Assembly: GCA_903813345.2 (NCBI GenBank)
Contig: CAIIXF020000011.1
Location: forward strand, 22,925,754-22,989,753
DNA: 64,000 bases
Source: Owenia fusiformis
Taxonomy: Eukaryota > Annelida > Polychaeta > Sabellida > Oweniidae
Direction of reading: 5' to 3'
Below the pieces are notes generated by a model. That model did no database searches. It had not been told where the DNA came from and saw nothing but the letters and a program-made list of their open reading frames with translations. The position numbers and the translations under genes are program-made. Shown piece after piece: positions 45,230-56,400 of the stretch; position 1 is the stretch's first letter; each line of letters opens with the position of its first letter.

Positions 45230-46920
45230 ATATATTACATTCATATATCTTACGGATGATTTTATAAACTTTGAACATTTATTTTTCAAATAGGAATTAT
45301 GTACATGTTAAATAAGCTGAAAGCCCTAATGTACAACACTTTTTAGATTTTGGATTTTGTTTTAGTGCTTTTAATCAGTGAACATCACTTAACTTATCAA
45401 TTGATATCATAAGTATACATTAATAATAAGAATTAGGGGTGTGCACTTTTCATGGACCATTCATTAACAAAGTGTTACACATTCGATTAATTTCCATTCT
45501 TATTATTCAAAAAACACAATTGCTGACAAAATTATTTGAGGAATTCAGAGATAATGTAGTCATCTTAATGTCTGATGTTAGAAATCTCCCAATATTATGT
45601 GAAATCTCTACATTGTCATATGCAGAACAGTTCAGAAAGTCTCAGAGAGACACTGTATGCCCAGGACATGAAAAGCCTGTTTGGAAATGTATTTCTTTGA
45701 AAGGTTCCAATAATTAAATGTGACTATAGATTCACTTTGTTTGAGATTGGCAGCTTAAAAGAGTTTTTCATTGTTAAATGACCTTGTTTGTTTGTGTATT
45801 GAGTTTTTAGTTGTGCAGACCTTTCTTGAAAATGTATCAGTCGTGAATGTTATAATCAGGTATTGAATGAAAATATTTGTATGTTATTTGAAAACTTGTA
45901 TGTTATTTGATAACTGGATATGAATCTTAGTCTTTACCTTTATGGTGCGTTTGTATCATTTTTTTGTGCATTTGTATATTTTATCCATTTATACTGTTAA
46001 ACTGAAAGTAGAGAAACCTTGTTTGTTAAATTGCCAATGTGGTCATGTGTTTCTAACTTCCATTAGTCTTGCATCAAGCCCTTCCCATTATTACATATTT
46101 ACTATTAATAAAGGTAACATAGTGCGATACTCTTATTTATAGTATAGTTGCCCTGATAATACCTTTAGGTAATTGAATGGGGCATTGATAAAACTGCCAT
46201 AGATGAGTTCATGTAGTATGCATTTTCCAATTATACGGCAAGATGCTTGAGGTCGAGGTGTAATCGAAACATGGATACCACCTGGGACTTTTAAAAACTT
46301 CGAATATTTTGAGAGAAAGTTAGTTTTGTACTTATGGAGTGTTTTTCTATTCTATTAGTCAGGGGCATGTTTATCATTTATTATTACCTAATTTTCATTT
46401 GTTTTCATGTTGTCATGGCAATTTCATATGTTTAGCCCTGGGTTAAACACAAGAAGGGTTAAAGATCAAGGAGATTATCAAAACAGAATTATGTTTTATG
46501 AAATGGAGCAATTTTGTCATAAGGGATGTAGGAAATTTCTGACCTGGCTCAGTTTTGTATGTTTTTCATGAGTTGTTTTATCGCTACTGATATGTACAGT
46601 GATATTTGCTATCATGTAATATTAATAAACATTTTATAAAAAATATTATTTTCTTTGCACGATCAATGGACTAAATCTTTCAGGTATCCACAACTGATTG
46701 ATATGTTAAATGGGCTTGTACTCTTGTAATATTAAAAAGTAGATTTCTTTTTTTACTTTTCTTTTGAGATACTGCTCTTTTGAGATAATGTTTAGATTTC
46801 CTGTTGCTCAAGTACATGTAATTAGAGGTCAATGATTAAGCTTCCAAAAAGAAATTCCATGTTTTGTTGATACCCAACGCAATCTGTTTTGGGGAAAACC
46901 AATCCAACCCTGTCAATCTA
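45230..46920. other. Unassigned sequence, possibly TNPO3 3' UTR or intergenic
   Basis: No gene supported. A 92-codon ORF at 45439-45717 has no recognisable domain. Poly(A)-type hexamers appear near 46108 and 46624. Confidence 0.35.
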
Positions 46921-47896
46921 CAGTGCGTATCAAAAAACGCAACAGATTGTTATCTCAGAAAAGCACAAAACCAGTGATAACAGCATTGATTTTATTCAAT
47001 GTACCATTAAGCCATGTGTCTCCTCTTTACAATGATTTATCATTCATTATTATTAATATTTGGTCATGGTTGGGCGAGTAATTATTCCATTTGCAAAGTG
47101 GGCCAATATTAGCTTGGGGCCAAGTTATCAACATTGTAAAAGTCAGTGTACGGAGCCTGATGCAATATTGGAAGAAAACATAAAACCAATGCTGACTGCA
47201 TCCTTTTCATTCAATTTACTAAAAAGCCAAATTACTCCACTTTGCAATGGAATATCATTCATTCACAGGGAGTCATGACTGGCTGAATAATCATTAATTT
47301 TGCAAGGACCCAAGTTTTAAACATTACAAAAGTCAGTACAAGGGCCATAGGGGCTATTGGAAGAAGGTGTGACAGGTGTGGCATAGAAGTAAAGTGTTCA
47401 TACTCATACTCTTGCAAGAATACATCCTATACCCTCCAAATTGCCACCACTTCCTTGCACATAAAGATGCGCTCATCTGTCCAAGTCATGCATGGTTCAG
47501 CCCTGAGTCATCTGTGGGCTAAAGCAGAGAAAAGCAGCCCATGGGCAATTCTTTCTCTAGGTTTTGCAATATGTGGTGGAGGAATTGTGAGCACTGATGC
47601 TCCTGAGATAGCTCCAAAAGAAAAAGTCACAACAATTCAAGTCAGGGGAACTTCCATGGGCACTTAGCCCTTGCACTGATTTTTGCAATATCTAAAACTT
47701 GGTCCAGAGCCGATTTTGACCCACTGTGCGAATGGAAGGATTTCTCACCCAACCATTACCACATGTGAATGAATGACATATCATTGCAAAGAGGAGAGAC
47801 GTGGCTTTATGGTACATTTAATGAAATTGATGGAGTCATCACTAGATTTTTGATTTTACGAGGTTAACTACTTGTTGCGTTTTTTGATACGCCCTG
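46921..47896 (-). mobile_element. Decayed mariner-type element, 976 bp
   Basis: The ends CAGTGCGTATCAAAAAACGC and GCGTTTTTTGATACGCCCTG are inverted and flanked by TA. On the minus strand near 47650-47580 the translation reads SPDLNCCDFFFWSYLRS. This matches the SPDLNPxDxFLWGYLK-type block around the last catalytic Asp of mariner-family transposases. The rest of the transposase frame is broken. Confidence 0.75.
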
Positions 47897-47899
47897 TAT

Positions 47900-48337
47900 T
47901 TCAGATTTCAATATTTTCCTTTACTTGCATTATATGATAGTAGCTTTTCATTTTAAAATCATGATTTCAAAGAGAAAATTTTCTTTATAAGCTTAGAAGT
48001 ACTTTTTAAAAAATCATGGACCAATTTGTTATCCATGTAAAAATATTAATGAGAAATGATTTGAAAAAAATCCAACCAGTGCTTAAAAATGTATATTGAT
48101 GAATGGAGGTCAGTTAATAAGCCATGAGAGACTAAAATGTTAAGTCTAGAAACAACACGTCCATTGCTCTTTTCGAGACACATTCCTCAATGTACGCTCA
48201 TATGGAAATCACTCGACACAATGTTTCAGTTGCTCTTACTACCTTCAAAGCCAAATTAACACGATAAATAGTACACAGTATTTTAGGAGTAAGATATTTT
48301 AATTTTGTGCAAAATCATAAACAAAACAAACTTTTTC
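47900..48337. other. Unassigned sequence
   Basis: No gene, repeat or splice-bounded frame was recognised between the mariner-type element and the minisatellite. Confidence 0.45.
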
Positions 48338-49771
48338 ATGGTTTATAGTCAAAGTTTCAATCAGAATGACAAATAAACGGATTAACATGGGGTGTAGTCA
48401 GTTTCAATCAGTATGACAAGCAAATTTACATGGGGTATAATCACAGTTTCAATCAGAATGACAAATAAATGGATTTACTGCATGGGGTATAGTCAAAGTT
48501 TCAATCAGCATGACAAATAAACAGATTTACATGGGGTATAGTCAAAGTTTCAATCAGAATGACAAATAAATGGATTTACATGGGGTATATTGTATTGTAT
48601 TGTATTTTGTTTACCACCAATGAAGGTGAGCAATACCTCTTGGGTATATCCCGTATATATACGGTCGTAATTTACGTAATTAACCTTTGAAGATAGACCC
48701 AGAAACCCCTCCTTGGAGGAGCCCTGTGTTCTTTTATGTGCACTTGTACATAGACATACAAGTACACACCGCAGCCTTTTGTACGAGTTGCGGACCACTC
48801 AGTCAAACACCCTGAAGTACTTTACGCAAACAAGCAAATTTAGTCTTGCCTGAACTGGGGATCGAATTCGAGACCTATTGCGTAAGAGGTACATGCGCTA
48901 CCGCTGAGCTATATGGGTGGATTATAGTCAAAGTTTCAATCAGCATGACAAATAAACGGATTTACATGGGGTATAATCAAAGTTTCAATCAGAATGACAA
49001 ACGGATTTACATGGGGTATAGTCAATGTTTCAAGCAGTATGAAAAATAAACAGATTTACATGAGGTATAGTCAAAGTTTCAATCAGAATGACAAATAAAC
49101 AGATTTACATGGGGTATAGTCAAAGTTTCAATCAGAATGACAAATAAACAGATTTACATGGGGTATAGTCAAAGTTTCAATCAGAATGAAAAATAAACAG
49201 ATTTACATGGGGTATATTCAAAGTTTCAAGTAGTATGACAAATAAACAGATTTACATGGGGTATAGTCAAAGTTTCAATCAGAATGACAAATAAACGGAT
49301 TTACATGGGGTATACTCAAAGTTTCAATCAGAATGACAAATAAACAGATTTACATGGGGTATTGTCAAAGTTTCAATCAGTTTGACAAATAAACTGATTT
49401 ACATGGGGTATAATCAAAGTTTCAATCAGAATGACAAACGGATTTACATGGGGTATAGTCAATGTTTCAAGCAGTATGAAAAATAAACAGATTTACATGA
49501 GGTATAGTCAAAGTTTCAATCAGAATGACAAATAAACAGATTTACATGGGGTATATTCAAAGTTTCAATCAGAATGACAAATAAACAGATTTACATGGGG
49601 TATAGTCAAAGTTTCAATCAGAATGACAAATAAAACGGATTTACACGCATGGGATGTAGTCTAAGTTTCAATCAGAATGACAAATAAATGGATTTACATG
49701 GGATCTAGTCAAAGTTTCAATCTGTAAGACAAATAAACTGATTTACATGGGGTATAGTCAAAGTTTCAATT
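48338..49771. repeat. Minisatellite, 49-bp unit, about 22 copies, split by a SINE
   Basis: The unit is AAAGTTTCAATCAGAATGAC then AAATAAACAGATTTACATGG GGTATAGTC. Copies differ by a few bases, and a higher-order pair with short units (ACAAACGGATTT) recurs at 48993 and 49433. The array is interrupted at 48591-48920. Confidence 0.95.
48591..48920 (-). mobile_element. tRNA-derived SINE inserted in the minisatellite
   Basis: On the minus strand the head reads TAGCTCAGCGGTAGCGC (A box, 48912-48896). About 25 bp on comes a B-box-like GTCTCGAATTCGATCCCC (48874-48857). A 250-bp body follows, then a tail of ACAATACAATACAATA at 48608-48591. The head resembles a threonine, alanine or valine-type tRNA 5' half, but it does not fold as a complete tRNA gene. 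Confidence 0.8.
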
Positions 49772-49784
49772 AACCCATATGACT

Positions 49785-50377
49785 TTGCAATGGGTTCTGT
49801 GCGATTATAGCAATAGTTAATAGAAATGATAGTATGCAATGACTGAACAAACATCTTCAGCATCAGACATAACAACCAATGTATTTATTGTCAAATTATA
49901 ATGATTATACTGTAATAATTTTTATTAGTATATAATTATAATTAGTATATTAGTATATAATATTTCATCTAACACAATATAATATCATAACCAACATAAT
50001 ATAATATCAATATAATATCACACAACCATTATGTAACGTTATATTTGCTATTAAGCTAAGTAAAAATGAAAAACTGTACATTTTAATCATGGCTATTCCT
50101 GATGATAAATAAAAGCAGTTCTCAAAACTTCAAATCTGACTTCAGATTTGAGATTAACCTTTGCTCAACCTTCAATAACCTTCCAAAGATCAAAAAAGTT
50201 TATTTTTGGTTTTTGGTTCCTTTATTCAGCTTAATCACAAAATACCTACTGAGGTCTGAAAAAGTAAAATTGTCAAGGTCAGGGCTATCCAACTAGATTA
50301 CAAACGGTGCTAACATATGTAACAATTGTTGCACCTCTGTAGTGGTGACATTTTGTCCTGTTAATGCCTTGTTGGTT
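49785..50377. other. Downstream region of the secreted-protein gene
   Basis: AT-rich sequence. On the minus strand AATAAA occurs at 50226-50221 and 50204-50199, suitable for the gene ending at 50378. A partial dispersed repeat (GTGGTGACATTTTGTCCTG) lies at 50342-50374, directly against the stop codon. Confidence 0.45.
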
Positions 50378-50457
50378 TTACCATTGTCCAATTCTAGCTT
50401 TGAAGTCAACCTTCCCTGTTTCCAAATTCTTCTTGAGATTTTCACTACCCAATCGAC
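50378..50457 (-). CDS. Secreted-protein terminal exon
   Basis: 80 nt, completes serine then RLGSENLKKNLETGKVDFKA and RIGQW, TAA. Acceptor TTTTCAG. Confidence 0.8.
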
Positions 50458-53400
50458 CTGAAAACATAATTATCAAATACTTGTTTTTTCACGTTTATAT
50501 TAAAGAATGGAGAACATGTGTCAAAGTATCGAGGCCATCGGCCATTACTTCACCTAATATCCAATACTCATAGTTTATCCATAACATAAAAGGGTATTTC
50601 TCTTACTAGCTCGTTTAAGTGTAGCAACAGCTTCATCAGCATCAACTGATTTGTGGTAGTTGTCAATCCAGTATCGTGCCTGGAGGTCAAGCTCTTCCTC
50701 AGCTGGGAGTGGATTGGGGTCATTTGATATGAAAAGACGAGCTGGAAATGTGACGTGAATCATGTGACTGAATGTATAAATCAAACTATACGAAAATTTT
50801 AGTTATAACCAGTTCACCCCTTGCAGTTCACCATAGTTCGTGCATTTGTTATCAGTTCAACGGTGGTATCAACGGTTGTGTATGTTACCGACTATGACAA
50901 ACGCTTGCAGAATAGAACTAATTTTTGTGTTATAACATTACATAGTAAAAAATGTTTATGATACATATCTGGGAATGGAGAAAATTAACAACAACAAAAA
51001 ACAAAGCGTTAAATTGTTTTTGACATTTTGTCAATAAAAACAAGACGATCGTTTCAAAGACAGCAAAGCATACCCATACCCAGAATTCCAGTCTTACATG
51101 ACTTACCCGCAAGACCAGATATGAATGGTGAATCCAGATCTCTGTACTCTACATTGTTCCAGTCCAAACCCCAATTTGCTTGGATCAAATCTTTCTTGGC
51201 TTGCAGGCGCTTGTGCAATGTTTCACCCTTGTTCTGAGTGTCTTCAAAGGCCCTCTTAGAAACCTAACAAAGATTGAAGTGACGTTATTAGACGATGCAA
51301 AAGGCCAAGGAATACATCTTCCGATCGCAGAGCTCGAAATCCAGAATATCATCTGAACGAGATCTATAGTTCTGTGTTCAGAGGATGGAGGAATACGTTA
51401 TAGAAGCATACATGAATAAGGATGACAGATATCGAAGAATGGTTAATATAATGTAATGAAAACGCTTACATTTTACTGCATAAATGCCTTACCATAAAAT
51501 GAAATAACTAGGTAGTGTTTTTTAGAGAAAAGTTAGTTGCTTTTAAAGGGCTTTAAAGGCCCCGGACAAAGTTTGAAAACATTGTTTAACCAACGAAAAA
51601 ATATCATTAATTATTTGTACTTTAATTTTCGGATATTTGAATTTACCGCCATTTTGCAAGTTTTCCAGTGATCATCAAATACAACACAATTTGCACTATG
51701 AAACACATTATTGTCTACACTCCATTGGATAGATCAAGTAAAAATTACGTAATTTCAAAAGTATACATTGCGTATCAAAAAAACGCAACAAGTTATCTAG
51801 TAAAATCACAAAAGTAGTGATGACTACATCAATTTCATTGAATGTACCATAAAGCCATGTCTCTCTTCTTTGCAATGATATGTCATTCATCCACATGTGG
51901 TAATGGCTCGGTGAGAAATCCTTCCATTTGCACAGTGGGTCAAAATCGACTGTGCACCAAGTTTTAGATATTGCAAAAATCAGTGCAATGGCTAAGTGCC
52001 AATGGAAGTTTCCCTGACTTGAATTATTGTGACTTTTTCTTTTGGAGCTATCTCAGGAGCATCTGTACTCACAATTCCTCCACCAGATATTGCAAAACAT
52101 CGAGAAAGATTTTCCCATGGGCTGCTTTTCTTTGCTTTAACCAATACATGATTCAGGGCTGAACCATGCATGACGTGGACAGATGAGCGCATCTTTACGT
52201 GCAAGGGAATGGTGGCAATTTGGAGGGGTATAGGATTATTCTTGCAAGAGTAGGAGTATGAACACTGTGATACAACGTCAGATACTGTACATCGCGGCAT
52301 TTTACTGCATTTTTAATGCGTACTTACTTTTAAAACCGCAATATCTCGACAGCAAAATCATATTTTTCTACAATTTTTCGTCATCAGTTGAACACGTATG
52401 TCCATGAAATATTTTGCCTATCAGAATTCCAAATAACTGATTTGGGACTTTTTAAATGAGAATCACGCAAGCCGTATTATGCGACTTTCTATGCTAAAAC
52501 CGGGTGTCGACTGTAACATTTTAAAGAAAAGTGATTTTAATTTTAAACGAAAAATGAAGATAACTTTTTCATTTCCCAACGGATCTTTTTCAAATTTTCA
52601 CAATATTTAAATTTACCATTTTGGAAAAGACAAACAGATTCTGTGTGATGACGTCATAATATAACAATGCTAACTTAACGCTTATATTTATGCAAAAAAA
52701 GTGTCGACAGGCAGAATTTCGTACCAACAAGATATATATTTTGATCAATTAAACATTAAATCGTTTGAAAGGTGAATTATTCTTTTTTGATTCCTGAAAG
52801 GCATATTATATTCTATATTTTTATCAAAAAAACTATATCATTTCGATTAAAATTCAGTCTGTAAGAAGTATAAATTGAAAGAAATATGAAGTGAAGCCAT
52901 GTGAAAAATTCACAAAATTACGTTTCATTTTTTGAGTTCAAATATTTCTAATTAAGGGATAAACATTCAAAACTTTCCAATGTTTCAGCATGTTCTTTTA
53001 AATATACCCCTTACTACATACAATTAATTTCATTTAATTTGAACCAGTATATTTTGAGATAGACATCGTTTTATCACCGCAACCCCAAGTGAAGCCTTTA
53101 CAAAATAAGACGTTACGCCGTTAGCGTATCATATGTTCTCCTTTATTATTCATTGCTTTAAATAAATAAAACTAAATATTCGAGTTAAAATAAATTACAA
53201 ATAATGCATTTAACAATCCTTAATATCTTCCCGTCTGTGTTTATCAGTTGAATATGACAAGGGGCATTGTGAAAGAGTCTAGAAAGACGGTGCGACAACG
53301 AGAGCGCAGGGCCGAAAAGCGCGACAAAGAAGAAAACGGGTAGGGTTTGAAATGTCTACTTTCTGGTGATTCTAATTCTGTATATCGTGACACAACCTTT

Positions 53401-56400
53401 TTGAATATAGAATTGTATTGAAGCGCACATTAATCTGAACAAAACTTGAAGTTTTAAGAAGATTCCACGAATATTAAAACATTTGCAATTACTTGGAGGA
53501 GCATTGCGCATATTTATCGCGTAAATCTTTGCATTTTGTCGGTAAAATGAACAATTACACTGTTACGCCGTGATGTACAGTATCTGACGTCGTATCTTTA
53601 TACTGTCTATGCCATACCTGTCACACCTTCTTCCAATAGCCCCTATGCAACTTGTACTGACTTTTGCAATGTTTTAAACTTGGGTCCGAGCTGAATTTTG
53701 CCCCACTTTTAATGATTATTCGGCCATAGAATGAATGATATTCCATTGCAAAGAGGAGTAGTTTGGCTTTTTTGGTACATTGAATTAAAAGGATGCAGTC
53801 AGCATTGGTTTTATGTTTTCGTCCAATATTGCATCGGGCTTCATACATTGACTTTTGCAATGTTTATAACTTGGCCCGAAGCTAATTTTGGCCCACTTTG
53901 CAAATGGAATGATTACTCGCCCAACCATGACCAAATATCAATGAAGGATATATCATTGTAAAGAAGAGACACATGGCTTTATGGTGCATTGAATGAAATC
54001 ATTGCTGTTATCACTGGTTTTGTGCTTTTCCAAGATAATAATCTGTTGCGTTTTTTTTGATACGCACTGTATATATTATTAAGATTGGAAGATATATTTA
54101 TCATGAAAACACTGTTTAAATGTATAATGCATGTACTTCTTTATACATTTTATATATTCTCTGCAATTGCAATAAAAGTTTATGCCATGCCCTTATAATC
54201 AGTAGCCGTGCCAATAAATAAATATAGATAAATGAGCCTGGCCATAGGAAAACCGGTCTTATCACAAAAATTAAAATTGTACTACAGAGCCAAAAGTGTG
54301 CCCAAGATTAAGAGGAAGATGTGCTGAATTCATATCCGACTTTTGGTCTATAAATGCAAGGGGAAAATGTTAAGACGCAAGGCATGGCTCATTTGAAAGG
54401 TCTTTGTGCCTTTTAAGATAAACAAAAATCAGAATATTGAAAACATCTTTGATAAGACCCCTTTTCCTGTGGCCTGGCTCAAATATAAATTCAATAATCA
54501 AATCTAATTTTTATGCATGCATTAAATAGTAAGTCTAGTTGCCTTTATTGCACATCAATTACATTATATTATATTATATACTAGTATATTAAGAGTTGCT
54601 TTTAAACATATCTCAATATTATTTGCTTTTATGTAAGCGCAAGACCAGTTGCCACGGCCATATTAGTTTTTGAATGCACTTGGTTTATGATAAAGTGGTT
54701 TCTTGGCGCAATACCATAGTTCACGCAGTACATGTTTTTATCGAAATGATCATAAACAAGTATTACCATCCTCTATTTGCATGATGACTGAATTTGTGGT
54801 TAAAAATGATGAAATGAGAGTCTAACATTGTTCGTTCGGGCCTTCATTTTCTAAACTGAGTTATCTTACTCTCCAAAAAGGAGATTACATAAGTCACCGA
54901 AATGACTGAAATGAACGAAATGATATATCTAAAAAATATGTGAGAATTAACATTGAGTCTAACTGTATTTTTAAATATTGATTTGTATCTAAAAGTGCTT
55001 TTGGATGCATGAACTCTAAATCAACATTACCTTAAGGATGTTCCCTGGTCAGATAGGAAAATATTCAATAGTATTTAACTTTTTCTCAAAAATGGTTTTC
55101 TGGGATTCTCACGGGCAACAAAGAATATTAAAACTTTAAAAACCATATGTTAGTGTGCTTTTTTCTGAGCAAGAGGCCTCTAAAGTGTCAATATTTGACA
55201 AAAGTGGGCGTGGCACTTTCTCATTGAAACCCATGTTAAAAATCAGGTTTTCACCCCAAAACACACTTTTGAATATTTAACTTTTTCTTAAACTCACAGA
55301 AACACTTAGTTATGCTATGTACTTCACATTTTGAAAAGAAAAATTAGGGGTTGGTGTTCATCGTTTTCAACTTCGTCCAGGGAACATCCTTAAGGAAATC
55401 TGTATTGTTTCAGCCTTTAAACACCACACAATGCGGGCACAATTTGCAATGACCAAGATTAATGGGAAAAATGTTATGTATGGTGCGTTCTGATATGAAG
55501 CAAGACACTCCATAAGCTTACCCTCCATAATCCTCCTGAACCTGGCGTTGCAGTTTCGCCGTCAGCAGTCTCCAAGGATACGATTCTTTTCATAAAACCC
55601 TGATCATCTGGGAAGATGTTGGAGTTCTGAATTTCTTCCGTGACGTCATTAACGACCTCCTTCCCTCTTGCAGTAACATCGAGTAGTCGCTCATCAACTG
55701 GGAACGCTTGAAACAGGGGAAATGATGGTTTTAGTTTTGGTTTCTAGTTTGAAGTGCTGTAACATTGTGACAAGTCTGATGGTCATTAGAAATATAATGG
55801 ACTTGTAGGAAATTGAATGTTGTACAAATGTGCCTATTACCAGGGAGTCCTTTCAAGAGTAATCAATAAAAGTAAAATTATAATTTCTTTAAAAGATTGT
55901 AAGCAAAATTTTGTGGTTGTCGATGGATTATGATGCAGCAAGTGGGAATGCCCCATAATCGAGAATGCAACGTAAAGTGGATCTTAGGATAGGCAAACAT
56001 AAACTACGACGAAATAAATAGTAGTAAATCTTACCCGGTCCATTTCTTTCTTCCAGTTCGAGTGCAAGCTGGGTGAGGAGACGTTTAAGACCCCATCACC
56101 AGCTGGAATACAAATGCTTATTCCTTATGGGACATACTAGTAATTGTGTATGTTGTGTGATTTATCCCGGGAATCAAAACCTGTATATGCATATTGTATT
56201 TTCGTTCAGGATGTTTCCGGAAGCACGATCGCCATATTCCAGATTTGAAGATGTATCTTTTGAGTCTCGTAATAATTAAGAAACTGTGTTTATATTATAA
56301 AGTAGAATAAAGATAACCAGGAAACATAAATTAATATCTTATGTTCGGTCAGTCTGATAGAACAGTGTACGCTCAACTGGTTTCAACTTTCAACCTCTTG

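Noticed and set aside
48857-48912. tRNA gene on the minus strand
   Set aside because: A and B boxes are present, but the acceptor and T stems do not pair properly, and the sequence continues into a SINE body and tail.
48338-49771. CRISPR-like regular array
   Set aside because: The 49-bp units are contiguous with no unique spacers, and the setting is an animal genome, so it is a minisatellite.
51992-52300. Minus-strand 102-codon ORF in the mariner-type element, also its relative at 47455-47667
   Set aside because: The protein-like signal (PDLN...DFFFW) is on the opposite strand, so these are antisense of transposase remnants.
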